A stretch of DNA of 64,000 bases, taken from NCBI GenBank assembly GCA_019915135.1, contig JAHLMK010000002.1, positions 2,852,001-2,916,000 of the forward strand, read 5' to 3'. The notes under the pieces are model-generated. The model did no database searches. It saw only the letters and a list, made by a program, of their open reading frames with translations, and was not told the DNA's origin. Shown here piece by piece: positions 1-12,566 of the stretch. The translations under genes were made by a program, and so were the position numbers. Origin of the DNA: Strobilurus pachycystidiatus. Lineage: Eukaryota > Basidiomycota > Agaricomycetes > Agaricales > Physalacriaceae. The first letter of the stretch is position 1. Every line of letters begins with the position of its first letter.

Positions 1-196
1 TGCTCGAATGTAGTAACCAATACAGTATTTCCCTGTTCCCGATTACGTGGCGCCGTAAGTTAGGTGTCGTTCGATTATGATAACTCCTGCGCGAGAGACC
101 CAGTGTATGGATTACGATATAACAATATAATTACTTCCTTGTAGTACGCGCACAGTCCAGGTTCTGGAGTTACACACTTAATCGTACTCTACTCAC

Positions 197-1935
197 TCAG
201 ACGTCCATTGACAATTCGTCAACGTCCGGATACCTCGCCACCTGATGGAACCGTCCCTTCCAGTCACTTGTTTCCAAGTCCAACACCGCGGCCCGCTCCC
301 ACGACTCGAAAAAGCTCCTCCTCAGGATGTGCACCGAACATACGTTAACATCAAATCCATTGTCAAATCTGTCTTGGCTGTGACACTTCGACTTCCAAGC
401 CGAGATCCATCCATTGACGCTTGCAGCAAAAGATGCCTGCTGCTGGACCTGGTCCCAGTCGGACTTGGAGATGTTGAAGTAGAGTTGACGGAGGTCGGGC
501 CAGTGGGAGATGCTGTTTAACACAGATGTCTGTCATGTGGTTGTGTTGGTCGGGGGAGAAGGACGTGGGGCTCAAAGACGTACCAGGAGATATTGCGCTT
601 CCTCGTTATCCCTGATGGTTACACGCAGAAACCGCAGCTTCGAACACATCCACAAGTTTGCCAGCGCACTCTCCGTGAATCGGTAAGGCGGTACGTCCAA
701 TATCTGGAGTGTCTCGCTGTGCTTCGTCACCGCTTCCTCGAAGAGACGCTGGCTGAGATCCGACTCCGAGTCGTGCTTGTGGTCATCGGCGGATTGCAGC
801 TCATCCACGGATTGGACCTCGTCGTCGTCGTCGTCGCAGTGCTTCACGGACCGAAGCTTCAGCGTGTGCAGTGCGGGACCAGGATAGGATAAGAGATAGT
901 TGATGACCTCTGCGTTGTTTGGAGCGGATAGCGTGCAGTCGATTTCGCGTAGCGATACACCGGTTTGGCGGAGCCATGTGAAGACGTGATGGGGAGTGTC
1001 TTCGGCGTAAACACCAAGGGACTGCAGGACCGGAGACGAGGATGCGATGTCCTTCTCTGTGGAATCGGAATCTGACTCGGAGTCGAGATGATGTTCAGAA
1101 AGGGACCCTGTCGGGGAGAGGGCGAGGTTATCGACATACACGCGCTTGAGCGTGCGGACGTTGTTTGAGACGATGTGCTGGGTGTCGTTGTGCCCTTCGG
1201 CGAGGTTCTTGGCGTGGGAGTTGATTATGAGGGACTGGAGGTGGGGGAAGTAGTAATAGGACTCGGGATTCGCGGCGGAGACGTGAAGCCGTTTGCCGAG
1301 GATGTGCAATTCGGATATGCGCTTGCAGTGTCGAGATAGAGAGTCTATGATTTCTTGCGCGCGAGGACAGAAGTTGTCTACGTCTTCGAGGCTGTACCAA
1401 CCGTCATTAGTTACGCCAGTAAAAGAAATGGACCGACGTACACAAGCGATTGGATATCCACGAGATGCGGGATGAGCTCAAGGAGTTTCTTCTCGGCAGA
1501 GCGAGTTCGAGGGGACCACTTGAGAGCGCGCTCGAGGATGCCTCGAGAGCGATTCTTGAGGGAGCTTTTGCGCAAGGGCACCGGCGGTGGCGTGGTGTCA
1601 GTCCAAACGCCACGATGTTTATACCATGGGCGTCCAGTGATTTTGAGCTGCTTGACCACAGGCCCCAAGCCAGAGTTGGTTCTGGTGGCGTTGCGAAGGA
1701 ATGCAAAGGATGTTCTGAAGTTGCGACGGCTGTAGATGTCGATGCAGATACGTTCAAAGGCGCGTTCCCTGATGGAGGGATCGGAGGCAAGAGCCTTGCA
1801 AGTCAACCGAGCAGTCAGGCAGTCGCGCTGTGTCAACTACGCTTGATTAGTTTGTTGAACTGTGCACAAATTGCAGTCACGTACATGTTTAGCAATCCCA
1901 GCGAGAACGGCGGGGGAATCGAGGACCCGGTCCAT
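197..1935 (-). CDS. F-box/LRR-like protein (4 exons)
   Basis: Probable substrate adaptor of an SCF ubiquitin ligase. I place the start at 1935 because an in-frame ATG there opens MDRVLDSPAVLAGIAKH, which splices straight into LTQRDCLTARLTCKALA, an F-box-like helix set at residues 5-35. Exons read 1935-1885, 1836-1442, 1391-584 and 529-197. The introns (48, 50 and 54 nt) are GT-AG, and the exon sum (1587 nt) keeps one open frame of 528 codons plus stop. The rest is leucine-rich with alternating hydrophobic strands, as in Agaricomycete F-box proteins, and has an acidic Asp run near the middle. Its target is unknown. The F-box is divergent, so Skp1 binding is inferred. Confidence 0.75.
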
Positions 1936-2620
1936 GGTGGAGAGCAGAAGACAGAACATGTATGCGAAAAGCAGAGGTCTTTTTTTTCGCCCTATTTAAG
2001 ACGGAAGATTCCTATTGTTCTCGTTGCGGATGGTCTTCCTTTGTCAGGGCACCGCCACACGAAGACCGTCAGGGAAGGCTGTATGAAATAGCGCAACGCG
2101 AGGCCGACAGAGCGGACGACGCGTCCAAACATTTTTTTCAAACATCTTAAAGTCCTGGCGCTTTTATCAAGTACATGTCGAAGTTGGCCTGCAAGCTGGG
2201 GCGGCTGACAAAGGCCCTCGCGTGGATTAGTATCACGTGCACGTGGCGTGCCCAAATCCGAATCGCCCAGACCATTCCAAGCTCCTTTCCTTCGAACCAT
2301 CATCCTGCTCTGGTAGCGCGGTGCTGCTTCATTTCTATCCCCCGCTTTTTCTACTCTATCTGCATTTCTGCTCTGGAAGCGTAATATTGCGAGTGTTCTT
2401 TTCTCGACGGCGACAATGAGCTGATTGTGCTGTGTAGACGATAAAAACGCGATTTTATCCTACAGTCTACCCTATTCAGGCGAGTATACCCAATCGCCCT
2501 TCCTTCTCTTTCTGATGCCATGTTTAGACTACAACACAGACTATTATAGGCGAGCCACACGACTAGCGGACGTGGGGATCGCGCTGATATCTGTTGCAGA
2601 TTCCTTCCGATTTCCGTGGG
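1936..2620. promoter_or_regulatory. Divergent intergenic region between F-box gene and membrane-protein gene
   Basis: 685 bp between two divergently transcribed genes. About 60 bp before the F-box ATG there is an A/T-rich TTAAATAG-like element on the minus strand, a weak TATA candidate. A CTTTTTTTTC-type pyrimidine run lies at about 1978-1990. I see no coding region that fits splicing to either neighbour. Confidence 0.3.
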
Positions 2621-4429
2621 ATGCACATCCATAGACTGCGCAACCATGCTGGTCGCTCAAATCTTGTCCTGGATCCTGGCACGGGATTCCAATACGTCGC
2701 TTCGGTTGCGGACCCGAACAGTCAGGTCGGATTAACGGCGACGACAGTGACCGAGGCGGGCACGACGAGCGGAGCGACCGCTTCGAGTCTAGCGGCGACA
2801 ACAGCGACTCAGGCAGCTGTGACTAGTGGAGTGACTGCTTCGACTCAAGCGTCGATTGCAGCTGAGCCCAGTCAGACCGAGGAATCCACGGCCGCGGTTT
2901 CGAGCACAGACACGGCGGTCGCCTCTTCCATCCTTTCGTCGAGCAGCAGCAGTGTCCCCCTGCAGGCAGCTACATCTTCCAGTTCATTGATCGCTGCCAC
3001 TACGACAAGCACCTCGGCATCCGCTTCTGTATACCCCCCCTCTTCATCTCCAACCTCTGCCACATCGACCATGGTGTCCACAACCAGCATGTCCACTTCT
3101 GACACCACGTCATCCTCGTCCTTATCCAGCTCTGTTGATCCATCTTCGATTTCAGCGAGCTCCCCGACGACCTCGTCGGCATCGTCCGTGTCTGTTGCGT
3201 CCCTCGCCGCAACTCAGTCACCATCGCCCTCGTCATCACCTTCGGCTACTCCAGTCTCTGCACTTAGCAGACATTCTCCGCCATTCTATATCGGTATAGT
3301 TCTTGCCGCAGTTCTTCTCGTTGCTATCGTTGCCGCCGTAATTGCCTGGTGCCTCCGCTGCCGACGAAACTCGCGGAAAGGCTTTTGGAAGCACGACACC
3401 GAGGATTGGACGCCTACGGTTGAAGACACAGGTGCCGAGAAAGCCAACATCTGGGAGCCGAGGGGTGATCGTGACGCCGGGGAGCCAAGGCGCGACGAAC
3501 AGCACGGATTAGTCCCTGGACTTCCTCCTCTTCCAATCTTTGGAAGTTTGCGAGAAAGTGTCGCGTACCCGTTGCCCGTCATGACCTCGCCTTACGCGTT
3601 TCCGCCCTCTACGCCGATTTCCGGGTCGTCGCCCTATCTAATCCCCGTCTCGATGCCCATGACCGCGGCCGCGCAGGCCGCGCAGTTCTCATCAGTGGGT
3701 ACTACCACTGCCACGCCATACCATTCACGAGCTGCTCTCCTTGCGAACAACGGGTTTGGCACGCCGCGGATTGACCAGGACCGGCCGAGGTATATGAGTC
3801 TGACAAGCGGGAAGGGGTTGGCTGTTCCGTGGCGGCAAGCGGAGGGTTCGTTTGTGAGGATGGAGGATCAGATGCAGCATCTCGCACCGCCACCACCGAA
3901 GGAGGAGGCCGCGCGATACTTGGATATCCCCGAGGCGAATACGGGTGGGTGGACGAGCTCGTTGAGGACGAATATCATGAACGCGCTTGGCGGGCTGACG
4001 TCGCCTGCCCGAGTGTTCGATCCTCAAGATAATTTGACGCCTGAGCCTACAAGGCATCGATCTGTGCGTAAGGGTGCGGGTGCGTTGCCTAGCCAGGAGG
4101 GCCAGGAGGGGTGGACGAGTTGGTTTGGGGGCGAGCTTGTTGGGCCTGAGTCGGGGTCGGAGTCGACGTATGTGGGTCGAAATCCTGATGAGGACAAGGA
4201 GAAGGGACTGGACTCGAAGCCGAAAAGGATGGACTCGCTCGCGGATTATAAGGGTGCAGATAATGCCTTCTCGGAGTCGGTGAATGCGACGAGGGTTGGC
4301 TCGGTTTCGGAGAAGGAGAAGGGATTGGGAGTTGAGAGGAAGGATTCGATGGTTTCGGCTTTCACGCCTGAGGAGGAGGCTGCGAGTGAGGCGTTAGCTG
4401 CCAGGAGGGCGAAGGGTACGGGGGTGTAG
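2621..4429 (+). CDS. Ser/Thr-rich single-pass plasma-membrane protein
   Basis: About 600 residues. The first ~220 residues are dominated by Ser, Thr and Ala, as in heavily O-glycosylated ectodomains. One strong membrane helix follows (YIGIVLAAVLLVAIVAAVIA, about residues 222-245), then a basic stop-transfer run (CLRCRRNSRK) and a long cytoplasmic tail ending in acidic and basic low-complexity sequence. This is the layout of wall-stress-sensor or mucin-like proteins common in Agaricomycetes, but no ligand domain is visible, so a sensor role is only a guess. The start is uncertain: the ATG at 2621 gives no signal peptide. A possible intron acceptor (gttgcag) lies just upstream, and a signal-like peptide occurs in another frame at 2646. 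Confidence 0.7.
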   Translation: MHIHRLRNHAGRSNLVLDPGTGFQYVASVADPNSQVGLTATTVTEAGTTSGATASSLAATTATQAAVTSGVTASTQASIAAEPSQTEESTAAVSSTDTAVASSILSSSSSSVPLQAATSSSSLIAATTTSTSASASVYPPSSSPTSATSTMVSTTSMSTSDTTSSSSLSSSVDPSSISASSPTTSSASSVSVASLAATQSPSPSSSPSATPVSALSRHSPPFYIGIVLAAVLLVAIVAAVIAWCLRCRRNSRKGFWKHDTEDWTPTVEDTGAEKANIWEPRGDRDAGEPRRDEQHGLVPGLPPLPIFGSLRESVAYPLPVMTSPYAFPPSTPISGSSPYLIPVSMPMTAAAQAAQFSSVGTTTATPYHSRAALLANNGFGTPRIDQDRPRYMSLTSGKGLAVPWRQAEGSFVRMEDQMQHLAPPPPKEEAARYLDIPEANTGGWTSSLRTNIMNALGGLTSPARVFDPQDNLTPEPTRHRSVRKGAGALPSQEGQEGWTSWFGGELVGPESGSESTYVGRNPDEDKEKGLDSKPKRMDSLADYKGADNAFSESVNATRVGSVSEKEKGLGVERKDSMVSAFTPEEEAASEALAARRAKGTGV

Positions 4430-5046
4430 GGGTGGAGCGTCTTGTCTTACTATTGTAAGCAAGTAGAGTTGCGATGTTGTTGTTGTGGCGGCCTTTACCT
4501 TAGATGTATCGGAATAGAATACGCGTATTTGTCGCACATGTTTGTCTACCTCATCAGTGTTGCTGCAGCCAAAGGGACTGGGAGCACCGCTGGCGTGTGT
4601 TACCCTCCAGATACCATTCGTATTAGGACCTATCAGACGGTAAGACTTTTTAGCTACGTAACATATGCCTGTGTCTCAGAGTCGTGCGTCGGTACATGTT
4701 GAGACGCGGAAGTACTATCTATGACCGTCCGTCTGCACATAAACAACAATCAAAAGATAACGGAGTGCCCAAGAGGTACTAAGGTCCCTGCACTGCTTGA
4801 CATCGCGATGAGTTTGAGCAGCGTTTCACGATTGACACGACACGTACATGTAGCCTTATTTTGGTTATTGTTATTCCAATCGTCGTCGGTCACAGTTGTT
4901 GTCATCTCCCGTACGATCTTAATAGGCATGTCCGGTGTAGTGTGCGCATGTCCGCTGCTCACTGCCTATTTAAAAAGTCAGAGTGAGCTCGATAAATATG
5001 CCTGCCATGACTCACCCGTAAGTCCATGGCCTCGAAGGTATTGATG
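4430..5046. other. Intergenic, convergent 3' ends
   Basis: 617 bp between the 3' ends of the membrane-protein gene and the DUF6534 gene. Only short unsupported open frames occur. I see no repeat or RNA gene. Confidence 0.4.
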
Positions 5047-6207
5047 TTATATCCCTTCTCGACTTCCTGGAACTCCTTTCGAGTGTTGAGGGTCTAAGTG
5101 TGGGTACGGTGAGACGAGAGCAGGCGAGGGACGGCAGTCGAGACATACGATCAGCATCGTCAGGCTGAGAGTCATTGAGTCAAGGTATACAAATCGTAGA
5201 AACGGAGCACTCACGAATACAGACGGCCGACGTTCAATGTAAAGACAAAGGCTATATTTGTGTCAATGGTTGCCTCGGTGAAAATGAGGATGCAGGTCTG
5301 TGGAAACTCGATGTCAGTTGCACTTCGTGATATCTTCCGGAGAGATTTACTGTGCAAAGCGCGACGGGGATAGCAGACTGGAGGCTGATCTGGATGTAAC
5401 GACCTAGGATCTTGTTTGTACCTGGAATAAAGCTTTAATGGGGAACCAAGGAGGTGCTACTGACACTCACGCTTGAACAACGTCTTGCTCGCGTGTAGGT
5501 AGTAAACCATGAGGGCCCTGAGGAACGTTAACGGACTGCACTGAGCTCTGTAGGCCGGACTGACGTCAAGGTGATATCGAGCACTACAATGAGACAAAGA
5601 AAAGCTCTCGCAACGTTGATTAGCATCGGACGATCTTCGACACTGTGGGCTAGTTGCATCTTGATCGAGACAACCCAACCATTAGCCGCAATACCGATGG
5701 ACGCCGTGACGAGGGCAATGAAAAGCCAATTGGCACGTGAAAAGTGGCGGATGCGAGTGGCGAGGAAGATCTGAACGGGAACAGCATTCCTAGAATTTCA
5801 ATCCATTTTTAGCCGCCCAGACAGAGAGTTTGAGTCCACTCACAGCGTGGAGTATAACAGGACAAAGTTGGCAGTCCACGGTGACCCCAACAATACGGAA
5901 GAATCACCAAAGTGCGTCACTGCGTAGTACCATATCAGTCCTACGGAGTTCGCGAAGCTCCCTGCGTCTACTACGGCTAGCCATAATACAACGAGCCTGT
6001 AGGAATGTCAATGAACCGAGTACTAAATGGTGAACAGTAGAGGAAGTCGGACCAAGTAAGGAGCTTGTCTTTATGACCGGTCGTCCAAAAGTATTGGATA
6101 TAGTGGGCGGCACAGATACCAGTGAGAAGGCCGTTAATGAGAGCGCCAACAACGAGGGGACCGATAATGTCGTTGACGATCTGGAGGGTGTCTTTAGAGA
6201 GGGACAT
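5047..6207 (-). CDS. DUF6534 family multi-pass membrane protein
   Basis: Multi-exon gene encoding a seven-helix-type fungal membrane protein of the DUF6534 family, whose function is unknown. Exon 1 starts at ATG 6207 (MSLSKDTLQIVNDIIGPLVVG) and holds the signature GPLVVGALINGLLTGICAAHY. Later exons give VVDAGSFANSVGLIWYYAV, then AVPVQIFLATRIRHFSRANW with the family's VQxFxAxRIxxxS motif. After that come helical IALVTASIGIAANGW and RYIQISLQSAIPVALCT. TEATIDTNIAFVFTLNVGRL matches the conserved C-terminal domain, and the stop is at 5047. Introns are about 50 nt. All exons are in register, so the gene looks intact. Such genes occur in many copies in Agaricomycetes. Confidence 0.8.
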
Positions 6208-7455
6208 GTTTCGAAGCACCGAATAGACTGCATGCGCACTGGAACTATAAGAGCAGCGTGACGGTAACAGAGGGCTAACGAGGGAAGCGCTTCTCTCATT
6301 AACTTTGCCAAGGGTTCGCCACGCGGATGATGAGAGTCTGATGAGATCTCTATTACCCTGTATTGTAGTGGTGCATCAGGATCCAGTTGGCTATCAAGCC
6401 AGTGGCGACCATCAGAAACAAGACGGGCCGATGGGTTGTGTCGCTATGGGCGTTAAATTCGGGGTTCACATCGATTTTCCTATTCTGAATCTTCCTACAA
6501 TGCCTCCATGACCCGTGCTTTGCTGCTGCGAATTGAGATTTGGGCTTTTTGGGACATATCTGTCAGTCTTCACCAGGGGATAGAGGACTCTGGAAACTCT
6601 GTGACACGAAGCGGAGCAGTTGTGTCGCAAAGCCCAGGGTCAGGCTCTCGCCGCTTGGGTTGTCAGGCTGCTAAATTTTGGATAACCTGTGTAAAGAGTG
6701 AAATATCGAACGGTGATCGCCGAGCTTCAGAAGTGGGACGGGTCACGGCGATCAGTTGTCGGCACTCCTGCAGGGTCCGTGCCGTGTATTTACTGGTTGA
6801 TTGGTCACGGCACGGCAGCTCTGCATCATGTTAATGGCATCGTCTGGTTGTGGTTCTCAATAGACTGTATCCGCGACTCGGTCGAAATTATTTTGACCTG
6901 TCGAGCACCCAATGGGAGCTCTTTAAATCTTGTGTGAACTGGTGTTGATACCAGTTGCGGATACACTCTGTTACTTGTCTGTTTCATTTTTGCTAACCCT
7001 TTCGCGAGTCCCTGAGAGCCGCGTCGTGCCGCTTCCATCGACAGGGCGCGTCGTCGTCCAGTCGTCGTCTATCAAGCATTTCCTTCCCAACAACAACTTT
7101 GGGCTTATCCAACCGTTTCCTTCGTTCAATCTGGTCCTCCGTCACTGAGGACTAAGACCTCTCGATGCATCGAATCAAGACCATTCCGCGAGCAGAAATT
7201 TTCCCGACTCGCAAAAAACGGAAACTCATCTACGTCGTGGTGATGACCCTGCTGATGCAGTTGGACTGCGCTCCTGGAGTGTATCTTGACTTTGAGCTGT
7301 TCCATCAGATGCCACCAGTATCCCAATGCAGCTGTCCCCCCGTCACACACCCTACTAGTAAGCGACGTCGTGGGAAGATAAACATTACGGCCCTTCGAGT
7401 GGGCAATCTTCCTTAAAATACACCTGATTTACGCCCATCATCATCGCGGACGAGT
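6208..7455. other. 1.2-kb divergent intergenic region
   Basis: Separates the DUF6534 gene (minus) from the P450 gene (plus). I find no convincing gene. A small perfect hairpin, AACTGGT-gttgat-ACCAGTT, lies at 6937-6956. The 250 bp before the P450 ATG contain pyrimidine-rich promoter-like sequence. Confidence 0.35.
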
Positions 7456-9559
7456 ATGCAAGGCATTCTTCTCGTTGCGTTTTTCATCGTGCTCTTTGTA
7501 GCCTTGCGGCAGCGAAAGGCTGTCGTGTATCCTCCGGGCCCCAAGGGTATCCCTATCCTCGGGAATCTCTTCGATTTTCCGGAGAAGCAACACTGGCTCA
7601 AGTTCACGGAATGGGGCCGCATGTTCGGCGACGTGGTCTACTTGAACGTGCCGGGAACGCCTATGGTCATCTTAAATTCGGCGCAGGCGACAAACGACTT
7701 GCTCGCGCGACGCTCTGCGAACTACTCCGGTAGACCTTGTACGTGATTTTGGTTCGGCCAGAGACGCTGCTGACTTATGTGTATTGAAGATAGCACCCTG
7801 ATCAATGATATGATGGGATGGGACTTCAACATTGTCTTCATTGGTTATACGGATCGCTGGAGGTACGCACCGAACCTTTGTTCGTCTTCATTGACTTAAG
7901 CTCGGATACCCTACAGGAAATACCGTCGTCTTTTCCACCAGTCATTCAACCAGCTCGCTGTGGAAGTTTACAACCCAATTCAGATGGCTGCCGTCAACGT
8001 CCTTTTGAAGAATCTGCTCGATAACCCGAAGAAGTTTACCGATCATGCACACCAGTTCGTTATTCTCTCGCGGCGAGAACTTGGAAACTCATGAGCAACA
8101 GGTTTTCAGGGTCCGTTATTCTTCGCCTTGTCTATGGATACGACGTCAAGGTCAAGCACGAGTCGTACGTTGCGCTTGCTGAAGAAGCTACGAGCCAGCT
8201 TGTCGAAGCAGCTACCCCTGGCAAGTACTACGTCGACTTCATGCCGTTCCTCAAGCATGTGCCAGGTTGGTCCTCTTTACATCCCACTGACAACACGGCT
8301 TGCTGAGTTGTTACGATTAGCCTGGCTTCCCGGTGCTGGGTTCAAGCGCAAGGCCCAACAATGGGCTGCGACAGCGACGTCTCTCATCGAAACACCATGG
8401 AACATGTTGATGACGAAGATGGTGCGTCTTTCACCGTTCAGCTTTTCCTCGGGCTGATGCTCATGCTCATCCACAGGCAGACGGGAGTGCGTCTTCTTGC
8501 TTTGTCACCGAGAACTTGGCGCGTATGCACGAAGGCGATCCCGACGCCGATACCGAGTCGATCAAGAACTGCGCAGCTATGATGTTCTTGGGAGGCGCAG
8601 ATACCGTATGTATCCATCCCTTCCGACCGACTACATCTCAGACGACCATTTGTAGACTTACTCTGCTGTCGCGTCCTTCATGCTTGCGATGGTGCTGTAT
8701 CCTGAGGTGCAGAAAAGGGCTCAGGCAGAAATCGACGCCGTTGTTGGGCGTGACCGCCTCCCTGGCTTCAGTGACCGCCCACACATGCCGTACATTGAAG
8801 CGATGCTTTCGGAAACTCTTCGATGGAATCCAGCATTGCCCATGGGTGAGAACATTTTTTTTTCGCCTTGTTCCGCGCCATGACAAACATTCTCGCTACG
8901 CTCAGGCTTCGTACATCGGTCCCTGGAAGAAGACGCGTACAATGGGCAATACATCCCTGCTGGTAAATGGCTTCCAAACTGTCTCGAACTACTCATCTGA
9001 GACAATTGCAGGTAGTCTCGTCATTGGGAACGTCTGGTAGATACTTTCTCCACTCATCCAGTACAAGTCTTCACGGCATGTCTCCTAGGGCCATTCTTCG
9101 GAACGAAGTCGATTATCCGGAACCTGCTGTATTCAAACCCGAACGGTTCCTCAAACAAGATGGCAAGGAACTCCCTCCCGATCCCGCGACCGTTGCAGCG
9201 TTCGGATTCGGCAGACGGTGAGAGAGTCATAGGGTTTATCTGGCCTCTGATTTACGATGCTGTCAGTATATGCCCCGGTCGTTATCTCGCCATGAACAAC
9301 ACCTGGATTGCGATTGTTTCGATTCTTGCCGCATTCAATCTGGAGAAGGCCCTGGACGCTGATGGAAAGGAGATTATACCGGACGCGGATGCATTTACTG
9401 ACGGACACATAAGGTTGGCTTCTCTTTTTGTGGCGTTTGTCATCGGCTCATCTAGTATACAGACATCCGTTACCATTCAAGTGCCAGATTCAGCCGCGGT
9501 CAGAGGAGTCAGCGCGACTCGTGCGGGACGCGGCGGAGGATACGAATTCGCGGATGTGA
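7456..9559 (+). CDS. Cytochrome P450 monooxygenase
   Basis: Membrane-anchored heme-thiolate monooxygenase of the fungal secondary-metabolism/xenobiotic type. The N-terminal anchor (ILLVAFFIVLFVALRQ) is followed by the Pro-rich hinge YPPGPKGIPILGN. The I-helix reads MMFLGGADT, the K-helix ETLRW supplies ExxR, the meander reads FKPERFL, and the heme loop is FGFGRR|ICPGR, split by an intron directly before the Ile. The final exon ends RLVRDAAEDTNSRM at TGA 9557-9559. At least eight short introns are needed. The usual PHR before the beta-turn reads VHR here (FVHRSLEEDAYNGQYIPAG). All landmark motifs are present, so it is probably functional. It resembles the CYP5144-type 'O-methylsterigmatocystin oxidoreductase-like' group. 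The substrate is unknown. Confidence 0.9.
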
Positions 9560-9804
9560 TAAGCTGGACATACAATAGTGGTGGACGCGCTTCATCATGA
9601 AGTGCAGGGAGGCGAGTGCCGTTTGACGAGCTAAGTCGTTTTCCGGATGCAGACCTGGCTCTAGATATATATCACCTTGCGTATCACAACACAAGGACGT
9701 GACAATACCCTTACATTTCATCAAATTTATACAACGTGCTTGCTGTCTGAGACAAAGTCAAGTACGCTCAGCGACAATGTAGTTTTTTTAGAAACATCTG
9801 CCCT

Positions 9805-10845
9805 TTAGGCCTTGAACGCACTCCAATCCAACTTTCTAAACGCCTGCTCAGCACTCACTAGATCTCCATCCGCGATGCCCAACGCCTCCTTCGTTACCCG
9901 CTCAAGCCCCGGCTTGGTCCAACTCCTTAATCCGGTACTCCATTTCGCAAAGTACGCCATATTAAGTCCCATCTCGTGCCCAAACGCTTCCCCTTGTCTG
10001 AACGCCTTCGCATACTCATCAAACGTCACCTGCTCCACGCGCGCCTCAACACCGACAACCTTGGCCCACAGGGCGATGGTCTCGGCAAAGGTGAGTATCT
10101 CGGAGATGCATTGAACGTACTTGCCCACAGTGAGAGCGCGATTGCGGAAGATCGCCTCGGCATACACGCCTGTCCCTTGCTCTGCCTCGCCGATGAACGG
10201 GATATTCGACTCGGGCTGTCCAGGCTGGCGCCACACGTACGTATTCCCGTCCTCATCCTTCACAGGCGGGTCGTACTCTAGGAGGTTGGACGCATAGTAC
10301 CCAAGTAGGAGGTACGTCGTCTTCTGCGCCAGAGAGGGGTAGGTCTGCTCGAGGTACTCGTCGATGAGGAGCTTGCTCTGCATGTGCGGGACAGAGTGGT
10401 CGAGGTTGGCGAGGGAGCTCCAGATGTAGTGCCTCAGCGTCGGGGTAGCGGCCGCGGCGTCGACGAGGTGTTTACCCTGCCGGACTTCGATGGCCACCGC
10501 GCGCGGGCTGTCGAGATGGATCATGAAAGGCTCCCAGAAGTTGGTAGTTCCAAAGGCTAATTCTGCCCCCTGAAGGGTGCGTTAGGTCACGGAGCCAGAG
10601 CACGGAAGGATCGAGCGTACTTCGAAGGCTCTCAAGACAGAATCATAATCGTCGAGATCACCTGCTACGACCTCGACGCCTTGTTGGGCGAGAACCTTCC
10701 CCTTCGAGCTCAACGGGTTACGAGTGACTGCTCGGATGGAATAGATGTCTCCTGACGAAGACTGTTTGTTCGCGTCAAGGAGGCTAGAGACGACGGAGCT
10801 GCCCTGCTTTCCGGTAGCTCCAAAGACGACGACGAGCGATGGCAT
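9805..10845 (-). CDS. NmrA-like NAD(P)-binding protein
   Basis: Atypical short-chain dehydrogenase of the NmrA/isoflavone-reductase-like family. Residues 4-15 (LVVVFGATGKQG) form the Rossmann glycine motif GxxGxxG, followed by the NmrA-typical IRAVTRNP and VVAGDLDDYDSVLRAF. One intron separates this exon from FWEPFMIHLDSPRAVAIEV onward. The region HYIWSSLANLDH fits the family's (I/V)xSSL strand in place of a Tyr-xxx-Lys catalytic site, so it may sense dinucleotides or act as a reductase. It ends LDWSAFKA at 9805, about 310 residues. It is convergent with the P450, about 245 bp apart, but a shared pathway is only a guess. Confidence 0.88.
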
Positions 10846-10884
10846 GGTCCTTTTTGATAGTTGTGATGCATATCGACTCCAATG

Positions 10885-10891
10885 TTTTATA
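10885..10891 (-). promoter_or_regulatory. TATA box of the NmrA-like gene
   Basis: TATAAAA on the minus strand, about 40 bp upstream of the ATG at 10845, within gtataaaac. Confidence 0.5.
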
Positions 10892-12566
10892 CAAGCAATT
10901 ACGGCCGCTGAAAGGCGAATCAGTCAGCAACTGTGTACAGTAAGACTCGTGGACTACGGCGGTATGCTTACCAGGTCAGATGGACGTGCTATCATTGTCG
11001 CGAAGAGCAGTCATGCGCACAACCTGATACATCCGGGTCGCAAGGAGTGTAAAGCCGGCGCCACCAATCCGGTATAAAAACCGAATGCCACCCCAATTGT
11101 CGGTGACATATAGTTCGGAAGTCATTCTCGGTGGAAGTGGGACCTGCAATTAGAACATGAGGACTCATATAGAATGAGAGGGCATGAACGTCGTATTGGG
11201 TGACTCCTCACATTGTCGAGACACATATTCAATGATTGGGGGAGCTGATACGCATATAGTTGTCCATTGCCCGTGGATTCGCGTTCCTGTGCGATGGTTT
11301 CTGGAATGTACGCAAGTTCATGCTCAGGAAATGTTGCATCTGGAAGCGAGATATTGCATGACGGGGGTCGAGCGGCCGTACACAGGATGAGGAAGACTGG
11401 AGCGTTCGGTCTAGGACACTCATTGAACGACGAATTCCACTACTGGGAGAGACGACGTACTTGTTCGGAATAGAATGAAGCCGAAAGGGACATGCTTGAC
11501 GCGAATAAGCATTCGGCTTGAGGAGCCGCAGATTTCCGGGCGCCGAATGGGAGGGCACCAAAATACATGTGGCGGCACATGTATCGCCACCGCTACGACG
11601 ATGCACCAGGAGATTTAGTTCAGAGGCTGCCGTGCATGGGCCGAGGCCAGCAGGGTACAGGCTGCGCAGCCAGCGGTCCGGGGTTCCGTCAACAGTCTGG
11701 GTGCCATAGTCTGAGTTATGATTTCTTTTGGACGGCAGACGGCGCGATGGCGACGCGGAGTAGCTCGGGCGCAAGCACGCGTCGAATCGGGGCACGCAGA
11801 GCGCCAGCGCATTGAATGGGTTGTCACGGGGTCAGCCTCGCTGCTGGACGTCCTTGAGCGCATCGTTCGGGCGATGGTGATGGAAAGGGAGAAAGGAAGG
11901 GGCATCGTGTTGGGTTAGGGTTAGATTCGTCACCAGTTTTCGATGGATACAAAAACTTGCCAATGTCCTGTAAATTTAATTCTGCAGAATATCAAGTTCA
12001 AAATCATGGGAAGTTCGGTTTTCGACGGCATCTCTATGATCTTCGTGTGAGAAGAAAGTTCAAGAAACACGCCACACAAGTTGCCCGGATCAAGATTGAG
12101 TGATCCACGCGCAACAATTGACGAACAACAACATTTTGTGCCTTTCTCTAACCGCTCACTCCCATCCTTCCATAGCCGACCTTGCCGAGGATCTTCTGCA
12201 TCGCCTCGAAATCCTAGAACCTGGAATATCTCGGAGGGATGTAGAAGTCTGCGCCTGGCCTGCCGCTGGTAACATTAAGCGAAGAAAGACACTAACACGC
12301 GGGCCTTGAATCGGGTCTCCTCTACGGTCCACGACATCTGTGCTCTCTCCGAGTCTGAGCACGAATGCCTGATGTCACACTACAGATCCTCTCGGCAACA
12401 CTGCGATGACGACAGCTCCAGGTTACTCAAAGGACTGGTTTAAAGCGAGGTTCCAGATTCTCATTATGCCACAGTACTTCAACTTGCGTGTAAGTTTCGC
12501 TTCATCACGCCAAAGTATACTGTACTTGTGTAGGTTTTGCTGCCATGGTACTGTCTTCTATATAAA
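10892..12566. other. 1.7-kb region without a supported gene
   Basis: Contains several medium open frames on both strands (the longest is minus 11229-11795), but they are Arg/Ser-rich, lack recognisable motifs and show no exon chain. I treat the stretch as intergenic. A decayed gene cannot be excluded. Confidence 0.35.

Noticed and set aside
11229..11795. 188-codon minus-strand open frame
   Set aside because: Arg/Ser-rich with no motif, no signal and no neighbouring exons. Judged a chance frame.
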